Shown here: one piece after another, positions 23,501 through 31,080 of the stretch | Layout of the letters: the number at the start of each line of letters is the position of its first letter | Numbering within the stretch: the first letter of the stretch is position 1 | Source: Panopea generosa | Lineage: Eukaryota > Mollusca > Bivalvia > Adapedonta > Hiatellidae | Assembly: GCA_029582155.1 (NCBI GenBank) | Contig: CM055899.1 | Location: forward strand, 70,329,719-70,393,718 | Length of the DNA stretch: 64,000 nucleotides | Direction of reading: 5' to 3' | Notes under the pieces: generated by a model | Databases searched by the model: none | The model's input: the letters and a program-made list of their open reading frames with translations, nothing else | Told to the model about the DNA's origin: nothing | Translations under genes and position numbers: made by a program

Positions 23501-26445
23501 AAAATAAATTAGTGTTTTGTGTTAACGAAGTTATATTGTTTAAAAGTGGTGCAGACAGCAGCATTCACTAACACATACTTCATATATAAGTATTGAGGAT
23601 TCCGTATTGTAAAAAGTAGAAAACTAATGGAAAATAATTGTGAAATAGAATATACTACTAATTTAGTAATTTTATATAAAAAAAAACATTTTTGGCAATG
23701 ACAAGCATCTTTGGTTTAAGATTCTTGTTATATTTTGTAGGAGGAAAAAAACAGTCATCAGTGGGGCATTATAGAACAGCAAGCACAACATGTATGGACA
23801 ACTGAAGAATGTGTCTGGTGTTTTCAAATTTTGTAATATTGGAATATAAAAGGCATCTTCTCATTAATATTGAAAACATGAATAGGTTAATGCAGATAAA
23901 GTTGAATTCTTAGATGTGTTTATTATGAGGGTTTATTTCTTGATAAATCTTCATCAGATGAGTGGATTAAAGCGTCTTTGCCTGTTTGTTAGCTCACCTT
24001 TGACAAATAATCAAGAAAGCTAATTACCATGTCAGCTATGGTTTTCTTAAACTCAAATAATTTTAACATGTGATTCATCTGCCATTATAAGCACTCCCAT
24101 GTATTTTTTTCAGTAAGGAAACCAAGAGTTTTACCTAATCCTTTTTAAAAAACTATTAACATATTCCGATTTAAAAAAAAACTGTTTCCTTTTTTTGTAA
24201 ATAAATGTTTTTTAGGTTGATATTTTGTTTAACGATTTCTTCTTATACTTTCCCCACACACATGAATACATGATACACTATTTATAGTATGTTACTATGC
24301 TGTAAGGTCATGCTCTACAAAGTATGCTCTGAGATCGAGATTTAGGAAGTAATTAAATATCTGTCCAGTACTTTTGACATTAAACTCCTCGTTTATTACA
24401 AGTATTTCATAAAAATTAGTGATTTATTTATTCAAGATTTCTTTCTAATTCTTTAATAAAAAATTCATAAAAAAAAATTTGGTGTAATTTACAGATGCAG
24501 TCTGAATATTTTGAGACCGTCAATTTGTCAACCGTCAACAGAGAAATAGACCAGCTACAGCAGGACCTGAGGTATATTGGCTTCATTTGAATATATTTTA
24601 TTGTTTTTTTTTTATCTAACTGCGGGCTAACAGACGGATCCGTTTACCTCACCACTTTATTCAGGATCCTGGAAGATTACCCAGTACTTGAGTACACACA
24701 TATCTGCAAGTAAAACATAAATTCCCACTTAGAATCAGCATTGGGAGATAAATGAGACACAATGCCATATACCGGTATCAATCATCACATATACTATTTA
24801 AGAAATATTTAAAAAATGCTAAACTTTTTTATTGCGTTGCAAAAATTGATTTTGAAATGATTTTGTTTTTAAATATCCCAAACATTTCAATTCAGCTGTA
24901 TAACTACCTTTGCCAGGACATGTATTATTATCATCTGCATGCATCTATGTATAAGTCATGCATCTATGTATAATTCTTAATTATATACTTGATGTAAACA
25001 ATTTTAAATTTTGTTTTCTTGTAAAGCTTACATTTTCATTGTTTTGGTTAAGTAGTTGATGCAACATATTAATTTTTATGGTTTGTTGATATTGATATAT
25101 TACGGGGTACATATAGATACATTTCATCAAAATTCAAGCTGAGGCCAAAAACAGCCCTTATCATACCTACGCCTTTCAAAGACATATATGTTGTTGAGGA
25201 GTTAATGACTAACAACTGTATGGTAACTCATATTTTTTTATTTCTGATATTGCAAAAACATTCTTTAAACTTACTAGGAAGTTTCATCAAATACTTTCCA
25301 TAGGAAAAAAAAGACAAATTATAGAAATCGTCTTAACAAGCACAATTTTGAGTTTTCATTGGGTAGTCTAGTTTAATGTTTTAAATAGTAAAAGGGTTTA
25401 CCAGCATTTTAGAAATTAGTTGTACTACTAATTTTATTTTGCTTTTAATGAAAATTGTATAATTATAGGCAAACAAAACAGGAATTAGAAACGTCAAGTA
25501 TACAACTGAAGGATGTGAGAAGAACCAGCAAAGAGTTGAAACAACATCTTAATTGGAAGGTAAACTTGTCTTTCTCATTTTGTTGTGAATCGTTGTACAT
25601 CCCTAAAATAGTGTGGTAAGGGTGTATATAGCCGATGTTTTGACAGTCACTCTTCGTCTATTTGTACACGTGTACATCAGTTCCAAATCATTTATTCTAT
25701 AAATTGTTCATAATCATTTTTTTTCCATTATTGTCTGCCCTTTGTTTGTTGTAGCAGTACAGAATTCATCCAATCATATTGGGTTATATAATTATAACAA
25801 GATAGTTGTTACCTTTCTGGATGTAATCTGTACCCTTACCAATGTTTTTTTTACATTTACTAGTATTTCTTGGTTCTATTTTACTTTATATTTAATAAAT
25901 AATAGAAATACAATAATTACATACATGTATATATGGTATTTTGTTTCTCCAATATGTATAATGTACAGTTTAAATTGTTGTGAACTGCTGAAGAGAGTTT
26001 CAGTGCAAAGTTACAATATATATTTTTTTATATTCTACATGTATATCTGTGATATTTAGTTAAACCAACTGCAGCAGTGATATAGGGGTAGACCATCCAC
26101 CTTGCATGCTGAAGGTTGTGGGTTCAAATGCTGAAGGTTGTGGGTTCAATCCCCAGTCTGGTCGACCAAATACTTGAAAAAAATATACTAGAAGCTTCCT
26201 CGCTTGGTGCTCATGATCAAGAGGATAGTGCTAGGTCTGGTTGGGGTACCATACCATGTGCATACTCCAGTGTGTCAGTGCTCAAGCAGGCAATGTCTCA
26301 ATATAAGTGAAAACTTGTACTTACAAGTACTTTTTAACCTGTCTCTATTACAGGACCAGGAGGTGTCTGAGGTTATATTCAAGGAAGGCATCACTGATAG
26401 TAAGATGGGAGAATTGAAGAGAATTATGGATGACCTCAGGAACAA
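14563..26445 (+). CDS. SCLT1: sodium channel and clathrin linker 1 (SCLT1) orthologue, N-terminal half, spliced
   Basis: Joining exons 14563-14573, 15185-15245, 16357-16406, 19137-19209, 20138-20193, 20810-20933, 21588-21659, (23741-23791), 24495-24571, 25469-25559 and 26354-26445 gives one frame of about 235-250 residues with consistent splice phases. The product is a continuous coiled coil without membrane segments. From memory of human SCLT1, the order of landmarks matches: RLN near the start, a LAEYD motif, an ENNRL-like then LKDAV motif, the AV-x-x-W ... E-x-DRL segment, and ETVN ... DLRQTKQEL. In vertebrates SCLT1 sits on the distal appendages of the mother centriole with CEP83, CEP89, FBF1 and CEP164 and is needed for ciliogenesis; it was first found as a clathrin linker of Nav1.8. 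The human protein has nearly 690 residues, so the C-terminal part is missing here. Confidence 0.75.
15178..15245 (+). CDS. SCLT1: SCLT1 exon (RLNNELSKYREQNLELPENLE)
   Basis: The pyrimidine tract ends in TTTTCAG at 15177, and a second AG lies at 15183-15184. Using the second AG makes the exon 15185-15245 and joins in phase to the candidate first exon. Using the first needs a different, unidentified first exon ending in phase 1. The donor is GAG/GTGTGT. The peptide RLNNELSKYREQ parallels the RLN start of the vertebrate protein. Confidence 0.65.
15360..15880 (+). other. SCLT1 intron, AT-rich
   Basis: Homopolymer-rich sequence (runs of T and A at 15370-15430). No feature is recognised until the SINE pieces begin. 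Confidence 0.5.
15838..16272 (+). repeat. two SINE copies in tandem in an SCLT1 intron
   Basis: A head with B box GTGGGTTCAAGCCCAGCTC (about 15908) is followed by the body GTGAGAGAGTTTACCAGTTA and the tail CAACAAAACTGGTTATCCCA. A second body then starts at 16081 (GTGAGAAAGTTTGCCAGTTA), with tail ACCAATAAAACTGAATATGC. The second lacks its own head. Short frames on both strands over it are incidental. Confidence 0.7.
16357..16406 (+). CDS. SCLT1: SCLT1 exon (GTLPTNGLPAPWLTDK)
   Basis: The acceptor is TTTCAG at 16351-16356 and the donor is AAAAG/GTTAGT. It enters in phase 0 and leaves two bases (AG) that complete Ser with the next exon. The Pro-rich linker corresponds to the non-helical gap before the first coiled coil. 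Confidence 0.65.
16515..17175 (+). repeat. tandem repeat of about 183 bp, three copies plus a diverged fourth
   Basis: The phrases AAGTTAAAATGTGCATATTR (about 16521, 16704, 16887), TCGGTTCAATTTTCGGTCAT, CACAGAGTTGTGGCYCTTTG and GAAATTTCCTAGGGTGCACC recur in order. The fourth copy at 17070-17170 is more diverged. The array abuts the mobile element at 17177. Confidence 0.85.
17177..18448 (+). mobile_element. non-autonomous element with AGCTCACCTGA / TCAGGTGAGCG ends, bivalve type
   Basis: It starts AGCTCACCTGAGTCGAAGGC with a nearby internal hairpin (CTCACAGGTGAGCT) and ends TCAGGTGAGCGATATAGGGC, then GGGCCATCTTGGCCCTCTTGTT. Inside there are two copies of GTTTGTTCAAGCCATCTTGA and ACATGGCGGCCAGGGG (17345-17395 and 17507-17560) and of CTATAGTAAAAACTT (17410 and 18170). 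The stretch 17580-18160 is unrelated to these subunits and could be an insertion. It codes for no protein. The type is familiar to me from many bivalve genomes. Confidence 0.65.
18449..18920 (+). other. SCLT1 intron
   Basis: The 87-codon frame 18598-18861 has no splice support and no family likeness. Confidence 0.5.
18920..19075 (+). repeat. minisatellite of about 32 bp, five copies
   Basis: Units of the form GCATGAAAATATACTACATT + GTATTAAA repeat at about 18928, 18960, 18992, 19024 and 19056. Confidence 0.8.
19137..19209 (+). CDS. SCLT1: SCLT1 exon (LLSQLLAEYDAQIKELQQMI)
   Basis: The acceptor is ATATCCAG and the donor is GAG/GTAACA. The first base completes the Ser codon. The LLAEYDAQIKEL segment aligns with the conserved EYD-x-x-x-x-EL of SCLT1. 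This is the start of the coiled coil. Confidence 0.75.
19325..19490 (+). repeat. tRNA-derived SINE in SCLT1 intron
   Basis: The head TGGTGGTGTAGTGCATAGGT and B box GCAGGTTCAATCCCACGC are followed by AGATGGTCTCTCCAAAACAA. The minus-strand 81-codon frame is incidental. Confidence 0.5.
19491..20137 (+). other. SCLT1 intron with no feature seen
   Basis: The 62-codon frame 19695-19883 has no support. Confidence 0.5.
20138..20193 (+). CDS. SCLT1: SCLT1 exon (NELKGLRPEVARLIEDNNR)
   Basis: The acceptor is ATATTTCAG and the donor is ATCG/GTAAGA. It leaves CG, which with the first base of the next exon makes Arg. The VARLIEDNNRL segment matches the conserved IKENERL region. Confidence 0.8.
20428..20600 (+). 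repeat. tRNA-derived SINE in SCLT1 intron
   Basis: The head GCATGTGGTCCAGTGGTAGA resembles an A box. GGGTTGTGGGTTTGTTCCTC is a decayed B box. Confidence 0.5.
20810..20933 (+). CDS. SCLT1: SCLT1 exon (LSDNLKDAV ... QLQVDTVLQ)
   Basis: The acceptor is AAATTTTAG and the donor is TTACAG/GTAATA. The LSDNLKDAV segment is the most diagnostic piece, equal to the SELKDAV motif of the family. It is followed by an acidic loop (GDTEMLEGDEQ) and a new helix (AIQNLQLQV). Phase 0 at the end. Confidence 0.8.
21296..21495 (+). repeat. SINE fragment in SCLT1 intron
   Basis: AATTCAGGGGTTGTGAGTTT (B box region), GTCTCATTGTTTTCGTCTCT, GAAAGTTATCAGTTACTTG and GTGCACTCATGTACTGGTTA follow the same order as 28752-28996 in reverse. 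Confidence 0.55.
21588..21659 (+). CDS. SCLT1: SCLT1 exon, first copy of the amplified exon
   Basis: The acceptor GCTATATTTTCAG is outside the repeat unit and is the only strong one in the array. The donor is CAA/GTACAG. The 24 residues EKEAAVERWHEAEQEIDRLQ + QQIQ align with the family segment that has the invariant Trp followed by E-x-DRL. The exon is 72 nt in phase 0-0, so skipping or adding copies would not shift the frame. Confidence 0.75.
21588..23130 (+). repeat. 123-bp tandem array made of an SCLT1 exon plus the start of its intron
   Basis: Units start at 21588, 21711, 21834, 21957, 22080, 22203, 22326, 22449, 22572, 22695, 22825, 22948 and 23071 (the step of 130 comes from a 7-bp insertion at about 22777; the last unit is partial). 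Each is 72 nt of exon plus 51 nt of intron beginning GTACAGTAGGGGCAGAG. Copies 1-9 keep the SCLT1 frame without stops and with mild changes (V/A, R/K, D/N, E/Q). Copy 10 has TGA at the Arg codon and TAG at its end; copy 11 loses the Trp; copy 12 has donor GTAAAG. The AG before the exon is present in most units (TAG/GAGAAGG) but is TAT in copies 4 and 5. The long + frame 21562-22782 and the minus frame 21511-21993 are read in other phases and are by-products of 123 being 3 x 41. Confidence 0.9.
23131..23380 (+). repeat. degenerate minisatellite of about 80 bp, three copies
   Basis: The phrases CAATATATRARGGGYNTGTGT, AGANTTTRCTAGATTCTR and ATATCTGAGAGGTGTG recur at about 23184, 23262 and 23335. 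It directly follows the exon array in the same intron. Confidence 0.6.
23381..24494 (+). other. SCLT1 intron, AT-rich
   Basis: Besides the candidate exon at 23741-23791, no array or mobile element is recognised. Vertebrate SCLT1 has about 30 residues between the segments coded by the flanking exons, so at least one exon should lie here. Confidence 0.5.
23741..23791 (+). CDS. SCLT1: SCLT1 candidate extra exon
   Basis: The acceptor TTATATTTTGTAG is followed by 17 codons (EEKNSHQWGIIEQQAQH) and a donor CAT/GTATGG. Both borders are in phase 0, as needed between the neighbouring exons. The peptide is polar and rich in Glu and Gln but has no diagnostic match, so this is only a phase-compatible candidate. 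Confidence 0.3.
24495..24571 (+). CDS. SCLT1: SCLT1 exon (MQSEYFETVNLSTVNREIDQ)
   Basis: The acceptor is AATTTACAG and the donor is CTGAG/GTATAT. It continues with LQQDL and leaves AG, completed to Arg by the next exon. The segment FETVN ... IDQLQQDLRQTK parallels FLKTV ... IEQLRKKLRQAK of the vertebrate protein. Confidence 0.75.
24622..24770 (-). repeat. SINE fragment in SCLT1 intron, minus strand
   Basis: It contains the family body in reverse (CTAACAGACGGATCCGTTTA, CCCAGTACTTGAGTACACAC, ATATCTGCAAGTAA, GATAAATGAGACACAATGCC), as at 28752-28900. Confidence 0.6.
25469..25559 (+). CDS. SCLT1: SCLT1 exon (QTKQELETSSIQLKDVRRTS)
   Basis: The acceptor is ATTATAG and the donor is TGGAAG/GTAAAC. 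It ends KELKQHLNWK in phase 0. It aligns without gaps with the AKLELRVAVAKVEELTNVTE region of vertebrate SCLT1. Confidence 0.75.
26060..26315 (+). repeat. tRNA-derived SINE in SCLT1 intron
   Basis: The phrases GATATAGGGGTAGACCATCC and GTTGTGGGTTCAATCCCCAG look like the A and B boxes of a tRNA-derived head. The stretch TGCTGAAGGTTGTGGGTTCA is duplicated in tandem (about 26107 and 26130). Related heads lie at 15838, 19325 and 20432. Confidence 0.55.
26354..26445 (+). CDS. SCLT1: SCLT1 exon (DQEVSEVIFKEGITDSKMGE)
   Basis: The acceptor is TATTACAG and the donor is AACAA/GTATAT. It continues LKRIMDDLRN and leaves AA, so the next exon must begin with one base completing the codon. It is the last exon with a recognisable SCLT1 fit. 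The reading frame runs on into the intron up to 26563, which is not expected to be coding. Confidence 0.7.
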
Positions 26446-27250
26446 GTATATACTGCTAACACTACCATTTCTACCTTTAAGGGAGTGTATCAGGAAAAAA
26501 TGCTATAAATGTCTTAAAAATAGAATTATTATCAAAATGTTAAAAGCGTCACATTATCATTAATAAATAAAATCCAAATGGTTTGGTATGTCAAATCTAC
26601 CAACATGATGTCGTATTTGATATTTGAAGACGAGTGGTCAACTTAAAACAAAATCCCCATTCTAAAAATAGACAGCATTTAAATGCTGTTTGACAATGTT
26701 CACATCGTCATTCAGATGCTTTCTTAGATAAAATATGAAATGAAAGAATTTAAACCTGCATAACAGATCAAATTGAAATTAAAATGAAAGACATGACTCG
26801 TTAAATATGTCACAAAATATGTTGCAATTTTAAGTGGAAAATCTATTTTAGTCTAACCTTGGCACGTAGCCCAAGTTAGTAAATCCCTTTCTAATATATT
26901 ATTTTGGCATGTTTAAATAGATATTCCTTTGGCAATACGGGGTCAGTGAGTATATATAGGCATGATATATAGGGGGAAAAATGTTTTTAACCAATTTTAA
27001 AAGTTTGAAAAATCATGATAAATTCCCTTAAAGGGCTAGCCACTTTCAAGATATTTATGGAGTCTGGGTCTGAATAAATCGAATTTAAATCAGAGAATTT
27101 GATTCAGTCTCGAAATCATATATTATTGCAAACACTGTAAATGTAAAATAATGGGTAAAAATGTGATGTTTAAACATTTACTTTTAAGTAATCATTACAG
27201 TTACTTGTTTCTGTAAAGTAAATATAGAACTTTCTTGTTTATTGATGTTA
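26446..27250 (+). other. AT-rich intron or intergenic stretch
   Basis: No further SCLT1 exon, array or mobile element is recognised here. Confidence 0.5.
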
Positions 27251-27560
27251 AACGGATTTCATTTTTCTTATGCCCCTACAATTCAAAGAGTGCTTAAATG
27301 GTGAAGATACATTGAGTGTTACTGTATGTTCATCCGTACATTCTTCAGTCTGTCTGCTTTTCTGTCTTTCTGGTCTGGTTTCCGATCAATAACCTCTGAA
27401 AGGGTATATGTAGTTAATTAATTATTCATGTGTAGTTATATGATTATATAACACAGATCAAGTTTGATATTTGTTAACATTGTTCAAATTTAACATGAGT
27501 TACGGCCTCTTTTCTACTTAATTTTTGGTAAAACAGTCATTTCCAGTCTATAACTTGTGA
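27251..27560 (+). repeat. dispersed repeat with two related subunits of about 150 bp
   Basis: The phrases GATCAATAACCTCTGAAAGG, GTATATGTA, AGATCAAGTTTGATATTTGT and TTTAACATGAGTTACGGCC, then the weaker copy TATAACTTGTGATTGGGTAT, follow a pattern I know as a common dispersed repeat in bivalve genomes. Confidence 0.4.
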
Positions 27561-27835
27561 TTGGGTATATGTATTCAACATTTTGTGTGAACCATAATCA
27601 ACTCTACGCTGTTTTAATTAATTTTTATTACGCCATGAACTGTTATTTTTGTTATTCATGTTATTGTACTTTTTTGATTGTTTTTCTTATCTGTTTAATG
27701 TTGTAAATCTATTTTAATATCTATGCAAACACTGTAATAAGATGCAAATACACAATGTTTGTGTAAGGCTCTATTCCGTCCAATATCAGTATATGTGACC
27801 ATTGAATTTTGTATCAATATTATATGTTTTTGTGC

Positions 27836-28075
27836 GGGGTCATCCGTGGCCGAGTGATGTCATCTTAAGATCACTTGCTTCTTACCGTTAATGGCATAAG
27901 TTCGAGTTCCGCTCGCTTCAATAACTGTATGTGAGAAAGTTTGACAGTTACTTGCGGAAGGACGGTGGTTCTACTCACATTCGTTCGGAGGTCTTCCTCA
28001 ACAAACACAACTGGATATGCCATATATAACCGGTGTTGAAAATGGCCCACTCCCAGCATGATTTACATGTCACTT
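27836..28075 (+). repeat. tRNA-derived SINE (Ser/Leu-like head)
   Basis: The head GGGTCATCCGTGGCCGAGTG looks like a tRNA-Ser or tRNA-Leu A-box region, and AGTTCGAGTTCC is the B box. The body has TGTGAGAAAGTTTGACAGTT, ACTTGCGGAAGGACGGTGG and ACACAACTGGATATGCCATA. This is one of the best copies of a family with other members at 29871, 15885, 16080, 34540, 39738, 55212 and 9565. Confidence 0.75.
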
Positions 28076-28116
28076 TTTATTAGCTCATTTTGTTGCTGTT
28101 TTCTCTCTCTGACCAG

Positions 28117-28265
28117 GACCAACACTAGATTCGTTGTCGATATTACCGTCGAGACGGAGAACTAGGCCCATACAAGCCGACATTCTTCAAGCTGCGGTTT
28201 CACTAGTACAGTTCCACAGGCAGCTTTACAAAGCAACAACCCCGACAAATCTTGACATAGACTAA
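28117..28265 (+). CDS. candidate 3'-terminal exon, product unknown
   Basis: A very good acceptor (CTGTTTTCTCTCTCTGACCAG, ending at 28116) precedes two possible readings. In the phase left by the SCLT1 exon at 26354 it codes 15 residues (TNTRFVVDITVETEN) and stops at TAG 28163-28165, which would end the SCLT1 frame early. In the next phase it codes 48 residues to TAA at 28263-28265, with a more protein-like composition (basic RRRTRPIQAD, then an amphipathic stretch), but this needs an upstream exon ending in phase 1 that I cannot find. An AATAAA lies at 28493. It may be a terminal exon of a short SCLT1 form or of another gene. It has no resemblance to the SCLT1 C-terminus. Confidence 0.35.
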
Positions 28266-28492
28266 CTGTTTTATCCACGAAACTACTAAATTCTACTATT
28301 TTAAACACACTCGGAGTAGGTACTCTCTTGATATTTTATATGTGCAACTCATTAATTACCGTACCTGCAAAGACCGCAGCGAAAAATGCCCAAAATCTTA
28401 CTGGGGTTTAAATCATGCAAAGTTATTAAAAAAAACAAAATGTTGATTCTTATAAATTTAATTTTCTCATTTGACGGCAAGCTTTGTTAGAA

Positions 28493-28498
28493 AATAAA
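28493..28498 (+). terminator. poly(A) signal AATAAA behind the candidate terminal exon
   Basis: AATAAA occurs about 230 bp after the TAA at 28265, but AT-rich DNA gives such hexamers often. Confidence 0.25.
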
Positions 28499-28499
28499 T

Positions 28500-28750
28500 T
28501 AATAAGCACACTTTCCTGCAATTTTGTAATTTTTATGGCTGCACAGTTATTCTTTAAATCGGTGTGACAGACAGATATGCCAGTCTCAGTAGTGTAGAGT
28601 GCTTCAGATCTATATCAGAACACCACTTATCAATTTTAAAGCCGGATGCATCACCTACATTTTTCTGTCCAGAAAATGACTACACGTTTATTGAATCACA
28701 AAGAGGATTGATTGGTTGACTGGATATTTAGCGTCATGTTTATGCCATTG
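28500..28750. other. AT-rich stretch with no feature seen
   Basis: No coding or repeat signal is recognised. Confidence 0.45.
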
Positions 28751-28751
28751 A

Positions 28752-28996
28752 GGCCTAACAGACGATCAGTTAACCTAACCACTGTTTCCTGGGATTAAAC
28801 AGTACTCGAGCACACCCCATCTCTGCAAGTAACTGATATAACTTTCCAACTTGAATCAGTGGTGAGAGACGAATGATAATGAGACACAATGTCGTATGTC
28901 TATCATCACGGAGACTGTTGCCAGGCAGGGATTCGAACTCACGACCCCTTGATTGATAGTCAGACGCGTAACCAACTGAGCTAATCGGACCCGGCT
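28752..28996 (-). repeat. tRNA-derived SINE, best copy of its family, minus strand
   Basis: On the minus strand the head reads GTCCGATTAGCTCAGTTGGT, then a B box GTGAGTTCGAATCCCTGCCT. The body has GTGTCTCATTATCATTCGTC, CACCACTGATTCAAGTTGGA, TATCAGTTACTTGCAGAGAT and GTGTGCTCGAGTACTG, ending CAGTGGTTAGGTTAACTGAT. The 76-codon frame over it is incidental. Confidence 0.8.
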
Positions 28997-29009
28997 TCAC
29001 AAAGAGGAA

Positions 29010-29870
29010 GGTCCCATTCTAAGATAATGGTTGATTCATTCCTTGTAGTTCATCTTATTTATGATATATTCGTTAATACACAGGTCGGCATTTTCAATTT
29101 AATTCGTCAATATTTTGGCATAATCCGATACTGGCCAATGAGTGACTTTATTGCGGTCAACAAAATAAAAGGTTTTTACCCTACAGAGACAAAATACAAT
29201 CTGATAAGTTATTGATCAGAATATCCATAATATATGATGTTTGATATAAATGTGCAATTTTACTGCTTAGATAGAAAAAAATATATCGGCGATACAGTCG
29301 AGGCCTCTTTAAAGCAATATGAATTTTCAAACATTGGGACAGCATACTATATGCTATATTTGATATGATAACTAAATGAAGTATTGACCTTTGTTTTAAT
29401 TTGTTGATTAGCATAATAAGTGAAATATTGACTTTTGTTTTGATTTGTTAATTAGCACGTCATTATTATGCAGGTGATGTACATTATAAAGAATTATACA
29501 CAGTGCTATATATAAGGTGCAAGTCCACCATTGAGTTTTGTTCTTTATTCTATAGTAAATACAAACGTTTGCATACTTTCATTTATATAGAGAGAGACCC
29601 AAAAGAAAGAACTGAAACCTACATTTTATTGTTTTTCAACCTCTGCACTACAAAATATGATGAGAAAAGTAGAGGTCATGTGTTTTTCTGTTCAGAGTGT
29701 ACACTCTGGACAAAGTGAAAAAGAGCAAGTTATATTTTACTTCGCATCTATAAACTTCACCAAGGCAGTTTGAATGGTCGTTGTTCTGTATGCTGTGAAT
29801 AAGTATGTAGGTTTTCCATTAAACACAACATAATATATAATCGTGTTTTTGTATATCAATTTTCATTTAG
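29010..29870. other. AT-rich stretch with no feature seen
   Basis: Several 62-77 codon frames on both strands (29027-29718) lack splice context and family likeness. Confidence 0.5.
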
Positions 29871-30077
29871 GGTCCTCGTGGCCGAATGTTCCAAGGCGTC
29901 GTCTCAAGGGCACCTACCTCACCCCAAAGGTTCGAGACCGCTCGCTCCTAAAACTTCACGTGAAAGAGCTTGCCAGTTACTTGCAGAAGGTCTTCATTCC
30001 CGAATAAAACTGGATATGCCATATAAAACCTGAAATGTGTTAAAAATGGCGTTAAACCCCATTAAAATAAAAAAAAA
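29871..30077 (+). repeat. tRNA-derived SINE (Ser/Leu-like head), full length
   Basis: The head is GGTCCTCGTGGCCGAATGTT and the B box AAAGGTTCGAGACCGCTCG. The body AAAGAGCTTGCCAGTTACTT is followed by the tail AATAAAACTGGATATGCCAT and GGCGTTAAACCCCATTAAAA, then an A run. Same family as 27836. Confidence 0.8.
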
Positions 30078-30235
30078 TCCAACTGCATTGTTTGGGTTGT
30101 TTATAACTGGAATGTGGAATGCCGTAATACAAACGTCCACGATATCGATATTTCTTACAAAAACTAATCATGTTTCAAAGAATATATCCCATGTTTATCT
30201 CAGTTTACGCATACCCTAAAGAAGCATCCGCCTCT

Positions 30236-30481
30236 GGGGCCCGTTTCACTAACATTCGTAAGTCTTACAATTTTCGCCGGGTACGAACAAATTGTGACAC
30301 CCAGGTTTACGCAGCAGTTTTTGCAAATTTAAAAAGGTTATTTACAAGTCTTACTGAAGTTCGTAAAACGATGTAAACGAAAAACTAAATAAATTTCCAA
30401 CATTTTTTTTATAACTTCAAATTAAATTTTATCCTACACTAAGGAGTTCGTAAACTTACGAACGTTAGTAAAACGGGTCCC
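30236..30481. mobile_element. MITE-like element with 26-bp inverted terminal repeats
   Basis: The left end GGGGCCCGTTTCACTAACAT + TCGTAAG and the reverse complement of the right end (GGGACCCGTTTTACTAACGT + TCGTAAG) agree at nearly all positions. The element is 246 bp, non-coding, and has subterminal TTCGTAA repeats. A target-site duplication is not clear. Confidence 0.75.
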
Positions 30482-30915
30482 TGAAACGTATTGTTTGCAC
30501 TTAGCCCTTTTTAGGCTACATGTTATGTTTAGGCTAAGACCCATACTAGATTTATAATCAACATTAGAAAGAAATACCCACGTCTGTGTGTTTTTCTCTT
30601 CCGCCATCTTGGATGTGATTGTCGGATACCCGAGTTTGATCTCGACTGTAGTTAACTTAATATGATCATTATAAAAGGCAGCAACCCTTATTTTAAACCT
30701 AAAAATCAACCGGAACAAGAGCCTTCACGATATCTGGTTTATTACTAATAAGGCCCTCCAACTGTTTCCAAAATCTCTTACATTAATGGTCATTGTTCCC
30801 CAGATCCCCAAAAGTATTTGCTATAGTTACCCAAAAGTATGTCCCTAGATCTCTAGAATTAGGCTTTTGATCACTATATCCCTGAAGATAAGACTGTATT
30901 CTCCAGATCTCCAAA
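30482..30915. other. stretch with no feature seen
   Basis: A weak repetition of AGATCYCCAAAA/AGATCTCTAGAA occurs at 30800-30920. No gene is seen. Confidence 0.4.
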
Positions 30916-30917
30916 AC

Positions 30918-31080
30918 CCCTGGGAGGACCTCACTTACAACCACAAAGCGGTAAACCATGCGTTCTAGACACACATTATATCTGCAAATCACTGACTACT
31001 TCCCCACATATTCAGAACGAATCTCGTGGCCTTAGACAGGGAGGTAGCTCCCTATAGACACTGTAAGCACGTTTCTACAC
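30918..31080 (-). repeat. decayed SINE fragment, minus strand
   Basis: CACATTATATCTGCAAATCA, CTGACTACTTCCCCACATAT and GGGAGGTAGCTCCCTATAG resemble the reverse of the copy at 9105-9260. The match is weak. Confidence 0.3.

Noticed and set aside
28770-29000. 76-codon minus-strand frame starting MKPGPISSVGYASDYQSRGR
   Set aside because: It is the tRNA-derived SINE at 28752-28996, with A and B boxes in the right order.
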